10,190 nucleotides of DNA from Desulfarculus sp. (GCA_020216805.1 JAIWNN010000148.1:1-10190); one strand, 5' to 3'; shown: positions 1 to 8,141, counted from the stretch's first letter. The notes: generated by a model not told the origin, from the letters alone. Numbers and translations are program-made.

Positions 1-222
1 CAGGAGCACCGCCGCCAAGACCGCCGCCTCCAGGGCGGCCGGGGGCAGGCCCCAGCGCGGGGCCTGGCCGGGGCCGGCGGGCAGGAGCTCCGCCTGCTGG
101 CGCTCGATGGCGGCCAGGGCCCCCAGGCTCAGGCGACGGTAATAAAGGGTGCTGGAGCCCACGCGCAGCGGCAGGCGCTCGGTGGGGTCGACCAGGGTGA
201 TATGGCGGGGTTGGCGTTGCAT
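1..222 (-). CDS. Hypothetical protein, 5' part only (runs off the left edge)
   Basis: The first 74 codons of a minus-strand gene are visible. The protein begins MQRQPRHITLVDPTERLPLR, continues through a segment containing TLYYRRLSLGALAAIERQQ, and then becomes Ala/Leu-rich up to the window edge. The ATG at 222 is the first ATG after an in-frame TGA near 268-270; no strong Shine-Dalgarno sequence precedes it (only a weak CAGGG-type match). There is no signal peptide or clear membrane span in the visible part. I do not recognise the family with confidence. The pattern LVDP...G..LYYRR followed by a helical stretch recalls, from memory only, small phage tail or tail-chaperone-type proteins, so a prophage remnant is possible but unproven. 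It is separated from the PilZ gene by a hairpin-rich spacer, so it is probably not in the same operon. Confidence 0.6.
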   Translation of the reverse strand, partial: MQRQPRHITLVDPTERLPLRVGSSTLYYRRLSLGALAAIERQQAELLPAGPGQAPRWGLPPAALEAAVLAAVLL

Positions 223-262
223 GCCCTGGTTATAGCCAAGGCCGGGGCGGCGGACTGGGGAG

Positions 263-331
263 GCTTTTCAGAAAAGCGCCCCGGCCAAGGAGGGGGCCGC
301 CCCAGCCGGCGGAGGCCGCCGGCCCTTGGCC
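263..331 (-). terminator. Compound hairpin after the PilZ gene, probable terminator
   Basis: Two nested perfect inverted repeats lie just downstream of the PilZ stop codon. The outer arms are GGCCAAGG (283-290) and CCTTGGCC (324-331); the inner arms are GCCGGCGG (305-312) and CCGCCGGC (316-323) with a 3-nt loop. On the minus strand the stem is followed a few bases later by a TTTT run (272-275), which is itself the start of a small stem of six base pairs, GCTTTT/AAAAGC, at 263-277. The arrangement fits an intrinsic terminator for the PilZ transcript, although the T-run is short and not directly adjacent to the stem. Together with short flanks it fills the 117-nt gap to the left-edge gene. Confidence 0.5.
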
Positions 332-339
332 GCCCCCCC

Positions 340-1242
340 TCAACCGTAGCGGGGCTGGTAGGGCTCCTCCAGGCGCAGCAGATGGAGGTGACGGTTCATC
401 TCCAGGGTGAGCTGGCGGATGCGGCGACGCTCCTGGTTGGCCAATCCCTCGAATTGGACAGCCGATCCCCCCCGGCCGCTGGACAGCGCCTCCTCGCGCA
501 CCACCCGGCCACTCAGGTCCAAGCCGAGCTCGCCGCTGTGCAGGAGCAGGTTGACCCATCCCCCTAGGCCGAAGCTCATCCAGCCAGGATGGGCGAAGAA
601 CAGGCCACCGGCCGAGATGTCCAGGATCTCCATCTCGGCCCGGGCCGGCAGCAGCATCAGGCGCAGGTCCATGTCCGCCGAGGGGGTCAGACGGGGGGCC
701 ATGCGGACGGTGCAGGGCTCCAGGCGCCGGGGTGGGTCCACCACGATGGCGGTTATCCATACCCCCGGCCGCAGCTTGTATTCCGGCAGCACCGTCCGCA
801 CCGGGGTGCGGTAGCCCAGGCGCAGCCATTGCCGGCCGCGGGCGGTCTTGACCGGGGCCAGGAAGGTGACCTCGGCCATCCGGCCCCGGTGCGAGGCGAG
901 CAGGGGCGGGTCGCTCTGGCTCAGCACCAGCCGGCCCTTGGCGTCGAAGTCTTCGATGGTGCTGTGGCGGATGTCGATCCGGTCGGATTCCAGGTCCAGG
1001 TCCAGAATCAGGTCGGTGGGTTGGCGCGGGCGCACGAAGCGCTCCAGGAGCTGCTCCTGGGGCGGCAGCGAGACGTTGAGCACGCTAACCGGCGCCATGG
1101 CGGTGGGCAAGGCCCGCCGGCCCGGGTCCTTGAGACGCAACAGGGCCGGCGGGGCCATCGCGGCGGATCGGTCGTCTTGGCGCTCGCGCCGCCACCGTCG
1201 CTCTCTGGCGTCACGACCGCTCCCCCCTCCCCCCATGCGCAT
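340..1242 (-). CDS. PilZ domain protein with N-terminal flagellar-brake-like domain (probable c-di-GMP receptor)
   Basis: Numbering is from the ATG at 1242 (300 aa). The C-terminal PilZ domain (about 175-280) has both parts of the c-di-GMP signature: RMAPR (RxxxR) at 180-184 and DISAGG (DxSxxG) at 208-213, followed by the expected later strand (SAVQFEGL, 260-267). Residues about 50-175 form a beta-rich region laid out like the PilZN/YcgR-N domain of flagellar brake proteins. The natural role would be cytoplasmic c-di-GMP sensing that controls motility or surface behaviour; the actual target is not visible here. The start is uncertain. The ATG at 1242 has GAGGGAG 8 nt upstream, but residues 2-48 are Arg/Gly-rich and look non-domain; ATGs at 1236, 1158 and 1098 are alternatives with no visible ribosome site. 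It lies 200 nt downstream of the protease gene and may have its own promoter, though none is clear. Confidence 0.85.
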   Translation of the reverse strand: MRMGGGGSGRDARERRWRRERQDDRSAAMAPPALLRLKDPGRRALPTAMAPVSVLNVSLPPQEQLLERFVRPRQPTDLILDLDLESDRIDIRHSTIEDFDAKGRLVLSQSDPPLLASHRGRMAEVTFLAPVKTARGRQWLRLGYRTPVRTVLPEYKLRPGVWITAIVVDPPRRLEPCTVRMAPRLTPSADMDLRLMLLPARAEMEILDISAGGLFFAHPGWMSFGLGGWVNLLLHSGELGLDLSGRVVREEALSSGRGGSAVQFEGLANQERRRIRQLTLEMNRHLHLLRLEEPYQPRYG

Positions 1243-1278
1243 GCCGATCGCTCCCTCGCCAGGTCCAATCAACGCCGG

Positions 1279-1305
1279 GCCGGGGTCGGCGAACCGGACC
1301 CCGGC
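1279..1305. repeat. Perfect 9-bp inverted repeat in the PilZ leader
   Basis: GCCGGGGTC (1279-1287) pairs perfectly with GACCCCGGC (1297-1305) around a 9-nt loop that can add two more G-C pairs and a CGAA tetraloop. It lies 37 nt upstream of the chosen PilZ start and about 137 nt past the protease stop. There is no T-run on either side, so it is not a standard intrinsic terminator. It could be a processed transcript end, a protein-binding site or a leader structure affecting PilZ translation. The rest of the 1243-1442 spacer holds an AT-rich island near 1347-1360 with no confident promoter hexamers, and no terminator directly after the protease gene. Confidence 0.5.
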
Positions 1306-1442
1306 GTCCCGGCCATGGTGGCAATATCGGCGCCCGGCGGCGATGTGATTAATGTTAAGTAGCGGCCATGGGGGAATGCTGGGCGGGTCGCGTCGCGGTC
1401 ACAACCGGCGCGATGAATAATCTTGGGGGGGCGGCCGCCGGG

Positions 1443-2993
1443 CTAACGCAGCCACTCCCAGGGCGGACGGCGCGCCCCGCCGCTGGCGTCGCGGGGATCG
1501 TTGCGCCGGCCGGTTTCCTCGCGGCGGCGGTCCTCCTCGCGCCGGCGGTCCTCCTCGCGTCGGCGCTGGTCCTCCTCCAGGCGGCGCTGGGCGCGGCGCT
1601 TGTCGTTCTCCGACAGCCGGGCCAGACCGTCCTCGGCCTGGCGCAACTCGTCGTCGCGCAGCTCCGGGGAGGTTACGGCGCGATTGAGGTGGAAGCGGGC
1701 GGCGCGGTCGTTGCGGCGCTGCAAAAAGGCCAGACCCAGGTGCAGCGAGGCCCGGGCCTCCTGGCCCCGCTTGCCGTAGGCCACCCCCAGGTCGTAGCGG
1801 GCCTGGTCGTCCAGGGGGTCCAGGGACAGGAGCCGCTCGTAGATGCGGCAGGCCTGGGCGGCCTGGTCCAGATTGAGATAGGCCTGGCCCAGGGAGTGGA
1901 GGGCCTCGCGATCCTCGGGATGGCTGACGATCACCGACTCCAACAGGTCGCGGGCGGGGGCGAACTCACCCCGGCGCAGATGGACCTTGGCCTGGAGCCG
2001 CTTGACGTGGATGCTGCCGGGCCAGCGCTTCTTGAGAACCTCAAGATATTCCTGGGCCTGGTCGAAGCGGCTGCGCCGCGTCTCCAGCAGGGCCAGTCCG
2101 TAGATGGGCAGGGGATCGCCGGGGCGCTCCTTGACCAGGCGGGCGAAGGTGGTCAGCGCCGTCTGCTCGGACTCGTAGAGGGCGATGAGCCGGGTCTTGA
2201 TCCGCAGAAACTCGCTGTCGTCCTGGGGGCGGGGCGGGGTCTTGACCGTGCGCACCAGGTCGTTCATGCGCTCCATGCGCTGGGGGCTTTTGGGGTGGGA
2301 GCGCAGATAGGTGGGCACGTCCGCGCCCAGCATCCGCTCTTGCTGCCAGATGCGGTTGAAGGAGACGGCCATGGCCTGGCCGGGATAACCCAGGCTGGTC
2401 ATCAGCTTGAAGCCGCCGTAGTCGGCCTGCTCCTCGTCCTCGCGCGAGAAGGCCAGGTATTGCTGCACCCCGCCGGCCATGGAGCCCACCGCCAGGGCCT
2501 GGCCCAGCTGGGGGGCCCCGCCGGCGGCGCCCAGCAGGATGCCGGCCAGCATGCCCGCCATCATGGCCATGTTCAGGGGCGCGGTCTTGTCCATGCGGTT
2601 GGCCAGATGGCGGTAGGAGACGTGGCTGATCTCGTGGCCCAGGATGCCGGCCAGCTCGGCCTCGCTGTCCAGGTTGGTCATCATGCCCCGAAACATGAAG
2701 ACGTAGCCGCCCGGCAGGGCGAAGGCGTTCATCTCGGGGCTGTCGGCGATGTTGAAGGTGTAGGAGAAGGGATTGTCCTTGAGCTGCCCCACCAGGCGGC
2801 GGCCCAGGTTGCGCACGTATTCCACGCAGTCCGGGTCTTCCACCATGGGCATCTGGGCCATGACCTCGTCATAGGCCTCGCGGCCGATCTTGCGCTCCTC
2901 CTCCAGGGTCACCCCGGCCCCGGCCGGAGTGGCGGGCCAGGCCCCCAGGGCCAGGGCCAAGGCCAGGATCAGGCAGCAGGCGCGGCGCAGCAT
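1443..2993 (-). CDS. Secreted BepA-like M48 metalloprotease with TPR repeats
   Basis: This 516-aa protein starts with a Sec signal peptide (basic MLRR, a hydrophobic Leu/Ala core, and a likely cleavage after AGA near residue 26). The M48 zinc protease domain covers about 30-250. It contains HEISH (HEXXH) at 120-124, the third zinc ligand Glu187 within FSREDEEQAD, and SHP near 232-234, matching the active-site His of E. coli BepA. TPR-like helical repeats fill about 280-455. This is the architecture of BepA/YfgC-type periplasmic proteases, which degrade or help assemble stalled outer-membrane proteins such as LptD in E. coli. Residues about 462-493 are an odd charged tail of RRREED repeats, followed by a Gly/Arg-rich end finishing in PWEWLR. 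The ATG is 4 nt after the gpmI stop, with GAGGGA upstream overlapping the end of gpmI, so it is the last gene of the operon. The BepA name fits by architecture; orthology is not proven. Confidence 0.92.
   Translation of the reverse strand: MLRRACCLILALALALGAWPATPAGAGVTLEEERKIGREAYDEVMAQMPMVEDPDCVEYVRNLGRRLVGQLKDNPFSYTFNIADSPEMNAFALPGGYVFMFRGMMTNLDSEAELAGILGHEISHVSYRHLANRMDKTAPLNMAMMAGMLAGILLGAAGGAPQLGQALAVGSMAGGVQQYLAFSREDEEQADYGGFKLMTSLGYPGQAMAVSFNRIWQQERMLGADVPTYLRSHPKSPQRMERMNDLVRTVKTPPRPQDDSEFLRIKTRLIALYESEQTALTTFARLVKERPGDPLPIYGLALLETRRSRFDQAQEYLEVLKKRWPGSIHVKRLQAKVHLRRGEFAPARDLLESVIVSHPEDREALHSLGQAYLNLDQAAQACRIYERLLSLDPLDDQARYDLGVAYGKRGQEARASLHLGLAFLQRRNDRAARFHLNRAVTSPELRDDELRQAEDGLARLSENDKRRAQRRLEEDQRRREEDRRREEDRRREETGRRNDPRDASGGARRPPWEWLR
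1516..1587 (-). repeat. 18-bp tandem repeat encoding the RREEDR tail of the protease
   Basis: On the plus strand the unit TCCTCGCGGCGGCGGTCC (1516-1533) recurs at 1534-1551 with one base changed and at 1552-1569 with a few changes, then a degenerate copy at 1570-1587. Each unit encodes six residues, giving the charged RREEDR-type repeat at the C-terminus of the M48 protein. The near-identity of the first copies points to recent slippage or recombination, so the copy number may vary between strains. Confidence 0.8.
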
Positions 2994-2997
2994 GGGC

Positions 2998-4551
2998 TCA
3001 TCCCTCGCGTGGTCGGATCAGGCTATGGCCGGTCATGGCCGCCGGAGCCGGCAGGCCCATCAGCTCCAGCAGGGTGGGGGCCACGTCGCACAGCGCCCCA
3101 TTGGCCAGGCGGCCGCCCTCGTGGCCAGGGGCGACCAGGATCGCCGGCACCGGGTTGGACACGGTGTGGGCGGTGTAGGGTCCGCCGTGCTCGTCCTTCA
3201 TCTGCTCGGCGTTGCCGTGGTCGGCGGTGATCAGCGCCGCCCCGCCGGCGGCCAAGACCGCCGGCACCACCCGGGCCAGGCAGCGGTCCACCGTCTCCAT
3301 GGCCGCCACCGCCGCCGCCATGATGCCGGTGTGCCCCACCATGTCGCCGTTGGCGTAGTTCATGACGATCAAATCATAAGCGCCGGAGGCGATGCGCGCC
3401 AACACCGCGTCGGTCACCTCCGGGGCGCTCATGGCCGGCTTCTGGTCGTAGGTGGCCACTTCCTGGGGCGAGGGCACCAGGACCCGGTCCTCGCCCGGGA
3501 AGGGCTCCTCGCGCCCGCCGTTGAAAAAGAAGGTGACGTGGGCGTATTTTTCGGTCTCGGCGATGTGCAACTGGCGCCGACCGGCCTTGGCCACCACCTC
3601 GGCCAGGGTGTCGCGCAGGTCCTGGGGCGGGAAGGCCACCGGGACCGCCAGGTGCTCGTCGTATTGGGTCAGGCAGACGTAGTCGGCCAGCTTGGGCCGG
3701 TCGGATGCGTCGAAGCCGTCGAAATCCGGCGAATTGAAGGCCCAGGTCAACTCCCGGGCCCGGTCGGCGCGGAAATTGAAAAAGACCACCGCGTCGCCGT
3801 CGGCCACCCGGGCCAGCGGTTGGCCGTTGGCGCTGATCACGGTGGGGGTCACGAACTCGTCGCTCTCGCCCCGGGCGTAGGCCGCCTCCATCGCCGCCAC
3901 CGGGTCGCTGGCCATCAGCCCCTGGCCGCCCACCAGGGCCCGCCAGGCCTTCTCCACCCGGTCCCAGCGCTTGTCCCGGTCCATGGCCCAGAAGCGGCCG
4001 CTGACCGTGGCCACCTGGGCCCCGGGATGATCGCGCAGGAAGTCTTGCAGCTCGCGCAGGTAGCCCGCCCCGGAGTCGGGCGGGGTGTCGCGGCCGTCCA
4101 TGAAGGCGTGGACCGCGATGCGCTCCACCCCCACCGCCCGGGCCTGCTCGATCAGGGCGTAGAGATGGACCTGCAGGGAGTGCACCCCGCCGTCGCTCAG
4201 AAGGCCCATCAGGTGCAGGACGCCGCCGGAGGCGCGCACCCGGGCAAACGCCCGGGCCAGGGCCGGGTTGGCCGCCAACTGGCCCTGACGGATGGCCTGG
4301 TTGATGCGGGTGATGTCCTGGTAGACCACCCGGCCGGCCCCCAGGTTGAGGTGGCCCACCTCGGAGTTGCCCATCTGGCCCTCGGGCAGGCCCACCGCCT
4401 CGCCGAAGCAGAGCAGTTGGCTGTGGGGCCAGCCGGCGAAGAGCGCGTCGATGTAGGGCGTGGCGGCGCGGGCGACCGCGTTGCCGTCGTCGGCCGGGGC
4501 AATGCCCCATCCGTCCAAAATGATCAGGGCCACCGGGCGGTGATGGGTCAT
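2998..4551 (-). CDS. gpmI: 2,3-bisphosphoglycerate-independent phosphoglycerate mutase
   Basis: This 517-aa cytoplasmic enzyme interconverts 3- and 2-phosphoglycerate in glycolysis and gluconeogenesis using two metal ions, usually manganese. The family length is about 510 residues, so it is complete. All catalytic motifs are visible: metal ligand Asp13 (LDGWG); nucleophile Ser63 (GNSEVGH); His124; Asp155 in MDGRD; Arg186 and Arg192; Arg261 and Arg264 in NFRADRAR; Lys335 in [15 protein letters not shown]; Asp403 and His407 in NGDMVGHTG; Asp444 and His445 in ADHGN; and His462. The alkaline-phosphatase-like domain is split around the inserted transferase domain (about 80-300), as is normal. The ATG at 4551 is 4 nt after the rsfS stop, with a weak GGGAAG about 10 nt upstream, suggesting translational coupling. 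Its stop is 4 nt before the protease start. Confidence 0.98.
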   Translation of the reverse strand: MTHHRPVALIILDGWGIAPADDGNAVARAATPYIDALFAGWPHSQLLCFGEAVGLPEGQMGNSEVGHLNLGAGRVVYQDITRINQAIRQGQLAANPALARAFARVRASGGVLHLMGLLSDGGVHSLQVHLYALIEQARAVGVERIAVHAFMDGRDTPPDSGAGYLRELQDFLRDHPGAQVATVSGRFWAMDRDKRWDRVEKAWRALVGGQGLMASDPVAAMEAAYARGESDEFVTPTVISANGQPLARVADGDAVVFFNFRADRARELTWAFNSPDFDGFDASDRPKLADYVCLTQYDEHLAVPVAFPPQDLRDTLAEVVAKAGRRQLHIAETEKYAHVTFFFNGGREEPFPGEDRVLVPSPQEVATYDQKPAMSAPEVTDAVLARIASGAYDLIVMNYANGDMVGHTGIMAAAVAAMETVDRCLARVVPAVLAAGGAALITADHGNAEQMKDEHGGPYTAHTVSNPVPAILVAPGHEGGRLANGALCDVAPTLLELMGLPAPAAMTGHSLIRPREG

Positions 4552-4555
4552 GGGC

Positions 4556-4996
4556 TTAGACTTCCCAGGCGGGCCGCCGGATCGGCTCCGGGGCCGGGAT
4601 GAGACCTTCCAATTCGGCCGGGTCCACCGCCACCTGGGGGGCGTCTGACCACAGGGATTCCAGGTCGTAGAACTCGCGCACCGGGTGGTGGAAGACGTGG
4701 ACCACCACGTCGCCGAAGTCCAGCACCGCCCAGCGGCCGTCCTTGACCCCGTCCGCGCCCAGGGGCTTGACTCCGGCCTTTTTAAGCGCGCCCTGCACCG
4801 CCTCGGCGATGGCGGTGGCCTGGCGGGTGGAGCGGCCGCTGAGCAGCAGGAAGTAATCGGCGTAGCCGCTGGCCTGGGCCACGTCCAACAGCAGGGGCTC
4901 CTCGGCCTTCTTGCCCAGGGCCGCGGCCAGACAGAGTTTGGCCACCGCCAGGGAATCGGCCGGCTTGGCGGGCCGGATGCGGGTCCGGGTGGGCAT
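4556..4996 (-). CDS. rsfS: Ribosomal silencing factor RsfS (Iojap/DUF143 family)
   Basis: RsfS binds ribosomal protein L14 on the 50S subunit and blocks 30S joining, which lowers translation in stationary phase or starvation. The 146-aa product has the family landmarks: [20 protein letters not shown] (about 45-64), [17 protein letters not shown] (87-103) and [13 protein letters not shown] (107-119). The core covers about 15-120; the basic N-terminus and Pro-rich C-terminus (after 120) are extensions, making it somewhat longer than typical 105-130-residue members. The start is the ATG at 4996, whose A is the last base of the nadD TGA (TGATG junction). The strong GGGGAGGA just upstream supports this start, rather than the adjacent in-frame TTG at 4999. 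Location directly after nadD is a very common arrangement. In many bacteria rlmH follows rsfS; here gpmI follows instead. Confidence 0.96.
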   Translation of the reverse strand: MPTRTRIRPAKPADSLAVAKLCLAAALGKKAEEPLLLDVAQASGYADYFLLLSGRSTRQATAIAEAVQGALKKAGVKPLGADGVKDGRWAVLDFGDVVVHVFHHPVREFYDLESLWSDAPQVAVDPAELEGLIPAPEPIRRPAWEV

Positions 4997-5673
4997 CAAT
5001 CCTCCCCTTCCGGGGTCGTGTAGAGTTTCAATTCACAAATATAATCCTCCACCTCCGGGGGCACAAGATAGGTCAGGGACCGGCCCTGGGCCGCCCGGCG
5101 GCGGATGTCGGTGCTGCTGATGTCCAGCAGGGTGGTGGTCAACAGCTTGGCCCCGTGGCCATTGGGCAGGCGCACCCAGGCGTTCTCGGCCGGGGCGAAG
5201 GCCGGGTCCAGATAGTGGGTCAGGTATTCGCGCAGATCGCGCCCGGGCGAGCCGGGCCGGGTCATGACCACGAAGTCGGCCAGGTCGAACAGCCGCCGGG
5301 GCTGGCGCCACTGGTGCAGGGCGAAGAAGGCGTCGGCCCCGATCAGCCAGTACAGGGGCCGGCCGGGGTGGATGCGGGCGAACTCGGACAGGCTGTCCAC
5401 GGCGTAGCTCTTGCCCGGGCGGCGCACCTCCAGGTCGCTGACCCCGAAGCGGGGGTTGCCGGCCACCGCCCGGCGCACCATCTCCAGGCGGTGTTCGGCC
5501 GAGGCCCGCACGTCCTTGGGGTGGGGCGGGTGGTGGCAGGGCATGAACAGCACCTGGGCCAGCTCCAGCTCCTCGGCCACCTCGGTCACCGCCCGCAGGT
5601 GGCCGATGTGGATGGGGTCGAAGGTGCCGCCGAAGATGCCCAGGCGGCCCCGCTGCGCGCTCGCGGCGGTCAT
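4996..5673 (-). CDS. nadD: Nicotinate-nucleotide adenylyltransferase
   Basis: NadD transfers AMP from ATP to nicotinate mononucleotide, giving deamido-NAD, the shared step of de novo and salvage NAD synthesis. The 225-aa protein has the nucleotidyltransferase signature GGTFDPIHIGH (15-25, including the HxGH element), the PCHHPPHP loop that contacts substrate (45-52), IGADAF (111-116) and the C-terminal ISSTDIRRR (185-193), which is the (T/I)SST.IR ATP-binding motif. Length matches the family (about 190-220), with a short N-terminal extension. The ATG at 5673 is 4 nt after the proA stop; the ribosome site is weak, which suggests coupled translation. Its TGA overlaps the rsfS ATG by one base. 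Confidence 0.97.
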   Translation of the reverse strand: MTAASAQRGRLGIFGGTFDPIHIGHLRAVTEVAEELELAQVLFMPCHHPPHPKDVRASAEHRLEMVRRAVAGNPRFGVSDLEVRRPGKSYAVDSLSEFARIHPGRPLYWLIGADAFFALHQWRQPRRLFDLADFVVMTRPGSPGRDLREYLTHYLDPAFAPAENAWVRLPNGHGAKLLTTTLLDISSTDIRRRAAQGRSLTYLVPPEVEDYICELKLYTTPEGED

Positions 5674-5677
5674 CGGC

Positions 5678-6946
5678 CTACCGCCGCACCTGGCCGTCGC
5701 CGAAGACGATGAACTTGCGGGTGGTCAGCTCCTCCAGGCCCATGGGGCCGAAGGCGTGCAGCTTGCAGGTGCTGATGCCGATCTCCGCCCCCAGGCCCAG
5801 TTGGCCGCCGTCGTTGAAGCGGGTGGAGGCGTTGACCAGCACCACCGAGGAGTCCACCGCGTTGATGAAGCGCATGGCCCGGGCGTGGTCGCGGGTGACG
5901 ATGGCCTCGGTGTGGCGCGAGCCGTGGGCGGCGATGTGGTCCAGGGCTTGGTCCATGCTCTCCACCACCCGGATGGCCAGGATCAGGTCCAGGTACTCGG
6001 CCGGCCAGTCGTCGTCGGTGGCCGGGACCGCCTCGGGCAGGATCTGGCAGGTGACCGGGCAGCCGCGCAGCTCCACCTCCTGGGCGGTGAGCGCCCGGGC
6101 CACCCGGGGCAAGAAGCTTTCGGCCACGTCGCGATGGACTAAAAGCGTCTCCAAGGCGTTGCAGACCCCGGGGCGCTGGCACTTGGCGTTGACGCAGATG
6201 GCCTCGGCCATGGCCAGGTCGGCGTCGGCGTCCACGTAGAGGTGACAGACGCCCTTGTAGTGCTTGAGCACCGGCACCCGGCTGTTCATGGCCACGAAGC
6301 GGATCAGGCTCTCGCCGCCCCGGGGGATGACCACGTCCAGGAGTTCCTCTTGCTGCAGCAGGGCCAGGGTGGCGGCGCGGTCGGTGGTGGGCACCACCGC
6401 CACCGCCCCGGCCGGCAGGCCGCAGTCGCTCAGCACCCGGCCGATGAGCCGGGCCAGGGCCAGGTTGCTGTGGATGGCCTCCTTGCCGCCCTTGAGCACC
6501 ACCGCGTTGCCGCTCTTGAGGCACAGCCCGGCCGCGTCCACGGTGACGTTGGGCCGCGACTCGTAGATGAAGCCGATGACGCCCAGGGGAATGCGCTGGC
6601 GGCCCACCAACAGCCCGTTGGGCCGCCGCCACATGCCGGTGATCTCGCCCACCGGGTCGGGCAGGGCCGCGACCTCCTTGAGCCCCTCGGCCATGGCGGC
6701 GATGGTTTTGTCGTCCAAGGTCAGGCGGTCCAGCATGGCCTTGGACAGCCCCGCCGCCCGCCCGGCCTGAAGGTCGATGGCGTTGGCCGCCTTGAGCCCC
6801 TCGGCCTGGTCGGTGAGCGCCTGGGCCAGGTCCAGCAGGGCGCGGTTTTTCTGCTCGCTGCCGGCCACGGCCAGGACCCGGGCGGCCTGGCGCGCCCCCC
6901 GGCACAGCTCCAGCACCATCTCCTCGGCCAAGCGTTCGCTGGTCAC
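5678..6946 (-). CDS. proA: Gamma-glutamyl phosphate reductase (glutamate-5-semialdehyde dehydrogenase)
   Basis: ProA performs the second step of proline synthesis, the NADPH-dependent reduction of glutamyl 5-phosphate to glutamate semialdehyde. The 422-aa length is typical. Visible motifs are [20 protein letters not shown] (129-148), the catalytic cysteine region [15 protein letters not shown] with Cys262 as nucleophile, and the family signature from Val328 through [13 protein letters not shown] (337-349), which fits the ProA pattern completely. Extra cysteines at 251 and 256 near the active site are unusual in number but need not matter. The start is a GTG at 6946, chosen because GGAAAGGAG ends 6 nt upstream, one of the best ribosome sites in the window. 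The 34-nt gap to proB contains a small hairpin; the gap to nadD is 4 nt. Confidence 0.98.
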   Translation of the reverse strand: MTSERLAEEMVLELCRGARQAARVLAVAGSEQKNRALLDLAQALTDQAEGLKAANAIDLQAGRAAGLSKAMLDRLTLDDKTIAAMAEGLKEVAALPDPVGEITGMWRRPNGLLVGRQRIPLGVIGFIYESRPNVTVDAAGLCLKSGNAVVLKGGKEAIHSNLALARLIGRVLSDCGLPAGAVAVVPTTDRAATLALLQQEELLDVVIPRGGESLIRFVAMNSRVPVLKHYKGVCHLYVDADADLAMAEAICVNAKCQRPGVCNALETLLVHRDVAESFLPRVARALTAQEVELRGCPVTCQILPEAVPATDDDWPAEYLDLILAIRVVESMDQALDHIAAHGSRHTEAIVTRDHARAMRFINAVDSSVVLVNASTRFNDGGQLGLGAEIGISTCKLHAFGPMGLEELTTRKFIVFGDGQVRR

Positions 6947-6952
6947 TCGCGG

Positions 6953-6961
6953 CTCCTTTCC
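6953..6961 (-). promoter_or_regulatory. Strong ribosome binding site fixing the proA GTG start
   Basis: On the minus strand GGAAAGGAG sits 6 nt before a GTG codon. The next in-frame ATG is nine codons inside the gene and has no comparable site, so this sequence decides the start. Confidence 0.8.
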
Positions 6962-6966
6962 CCGGC

Positions 6967-6980
6967 CCGCCGGAGGGCGG
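6967..6980 (-). repeat. Small hairpin in the proB-proA spacer
   Basis: Directly after the proB TGA, CCGCC and GGCGG form a five-pair stem with a 4-nt loop. No T-run follows, so it should not terminate transcription. It lies just upstream of the strong proA ribosome site and could mark an RNA processing or stability element, or be a chance structure in GC-rich DNA. Confidence 0.35.
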
Positions 6981-8141
6981 TCAGCCCAAAAGGCAGGCGA
7001 CTTCCTCTTCCTCGTCCAGATCGAAGACCACCAGGTCGTCGCGGTGGATCACCTCCGGGGCGTCCTCCCGCCCCAGGCGGGCGGCGATCTCGGCGCTGTG
7101 CAGCCCCTTGACCGCCTCCAGCTCGGCGCTGGAGTAGTTGGTCAGCCCCACCCCCAGGATGACATCGCCCGGTCCCAACACCCGCACCGCCTGGCCGGCG
7201 GCGAAATCCCCGTGCACCTGGCGCACCCCGGCCGCCAACAGGCTCTTGCCCCGCTCCACCAGGGGCCGCACCGCCCCCTCGTCCACCACCAGCTCCCCGG
7301 CCTGGGCGGCGGCGAAGGCGATCCAGTGCTTGCGGCTGGTGAGCCGCGAGGGGTGGGGCAAAAACAGGGTGCCGACCGCTTCCCCGGCGGCGATGGCGTC
7401 CAGCACGTCGTCGCGGGTGCCGTTGGCCACGATGGTGTGGGCCCCGCAGCGGGCTACCTTGTCGGCGGCCCGAACCTTGCTGAAGATGCCGCCCAGACCC
7501 ACCGCCCCGGGCTGGGCGCTGGCCGACTTGAGCAGCTCGGCCTCCACCCGCTCCACCACCGGGATCAGCTTGGCGCCGGGGTTGACCCGGGGGTCGTCGT
7601 CCAGGATGCCGTCGACGTTGGTCAGGTTGACCAGCAGGCTGGCCCCCAAAAGATTGGTGAGCATGGCCGCCAGGTTGTCGTTGTCGCCCAGCTTGATCTC
7701 CGCCACCGCCACGGTGTCGTTCTCGTTGACGACGGGGATGACGTTCCAGTCCAATAGGGTGGCGAAGGTGTTGCGGGCGTTGTCCCAGCGCGACCGGTTG
7801 CGCAGGTCGGCGGCGGTCAAAAGCACCTGGGCCACCTGGCGGCCGTGGGGGAGGAAGGCCTCCTCGTAGGCCTGGACCAGCGAGGCCTGGCCCACCGCGG
7901 CCGCGGCCTGCTTCTGGGGGATGGTCAGTGGCTGGCCCATCAGACCCAGCTTGCCCCGGCCCGAAGCCACCGCCCCGGAGGAGACCAGCACCACCTGGCG
8001 GCCGCCCGCCGCCAGCCGGGCCAATTGCCCGGCCAGGATCGTGACCCGGCGGCGGTCCAGTCCCTCGGGGCCGGTCAAGACCCCGGAGCCGACCTTGACC
8101 ACCATCCGGCGGCAGGATTGGATCAGCTCAAGCCGGTTCAC
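6981..8141 (-). CDS. proB: Glutamate 5-kinase
   Basis: ProB phosphorylates the side-chain carboxylate of glutamate with ATP, committing it to proline synthesis, and is usually feedback-inhibited by proline. The 386-aa product has the amino acid kinase domain (about 12-255): VKVGSG with Lys16, [10 protein letters not shown] (52-61), VNENDTVAV (138-146), LGDNDNLAA (151-159) and a SK at 221-222 equivalent to the catalytic lysine near 217 in E. coli. A C-terminal PUA domain follows (about 280-365), as in full-length ProB. Slight oddities are Asn175 in NLTNVDG and GLGGIFSK, where GTGGM.TK is common. The start is GTG at 8141, overlapping the obgE TGA as GTGA; GGAGGA lies 8 nt upstream inside obgE. 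Confidence 0.97.
   Translation of the reverse strand: MNRLELIQSCRRMVVKVGSGVLTGPEGLDRRRVTILAGQLARLAAGGRQVVLVSSGAVASGRGKLGLMGQPLTIPQKQAAAAVGQASLVQAYEEAFLPHGRQVAQVLLTAADLRNRSRWDNARNTFATLLDWNVIPVVNENDTVAVAEIKLGDNDNLAAMLTNLLGASLLVNLTNVDGILDDDPRVNPGAKLIPVVERVEAELLKSASAQPGAVGLGGIFSKVRAADKVARCGAHTIVANGTRDDVLDAIAAGEAVGTLFLPHPSRLTSRKHWIAFAAAQAGELVVDEGAVRPLVERGKSLLAAGVRQVHGDFAAGQAVRVLGPGDVILGVGLTNYSSAELEAVKGLHSAEIAARLGREDAPEVIHRDDLVVFDLDEEEEVACLLG

Noticed and set aside
340..1272. TTG at 1272 as the PilZ start
   Set aside because: The ATG at 1242 with GAGGGAG at good spacing is better supported, and the extra residues have no domain content.
1347..1360. AT-rich TTAATGTTAAG island as a pilZ promoter
   Set aside because: Hexamers near it do not give a good -35/-10 pair at 16-18 bp spacing on the minus strand, so I could not support a promoter call.
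1368..4602. Very long plus-strand open frames (620 and 570 codons) opposite the protease and gpmI genes
   Set aside because: They lie antisense to genes with full catalytic motifs, have low-complexity Gly/Ala/Gln/His-rich translations and no recognisable domain. Such frames are typical by-products of strong G/C third-position bias.
4997..4999. TTG at 4999 as the rsfS start
   Set aside because: The adjacent ATG at 4996 has a suitable ribosome site and forms the common TGATG coupling with nadD.
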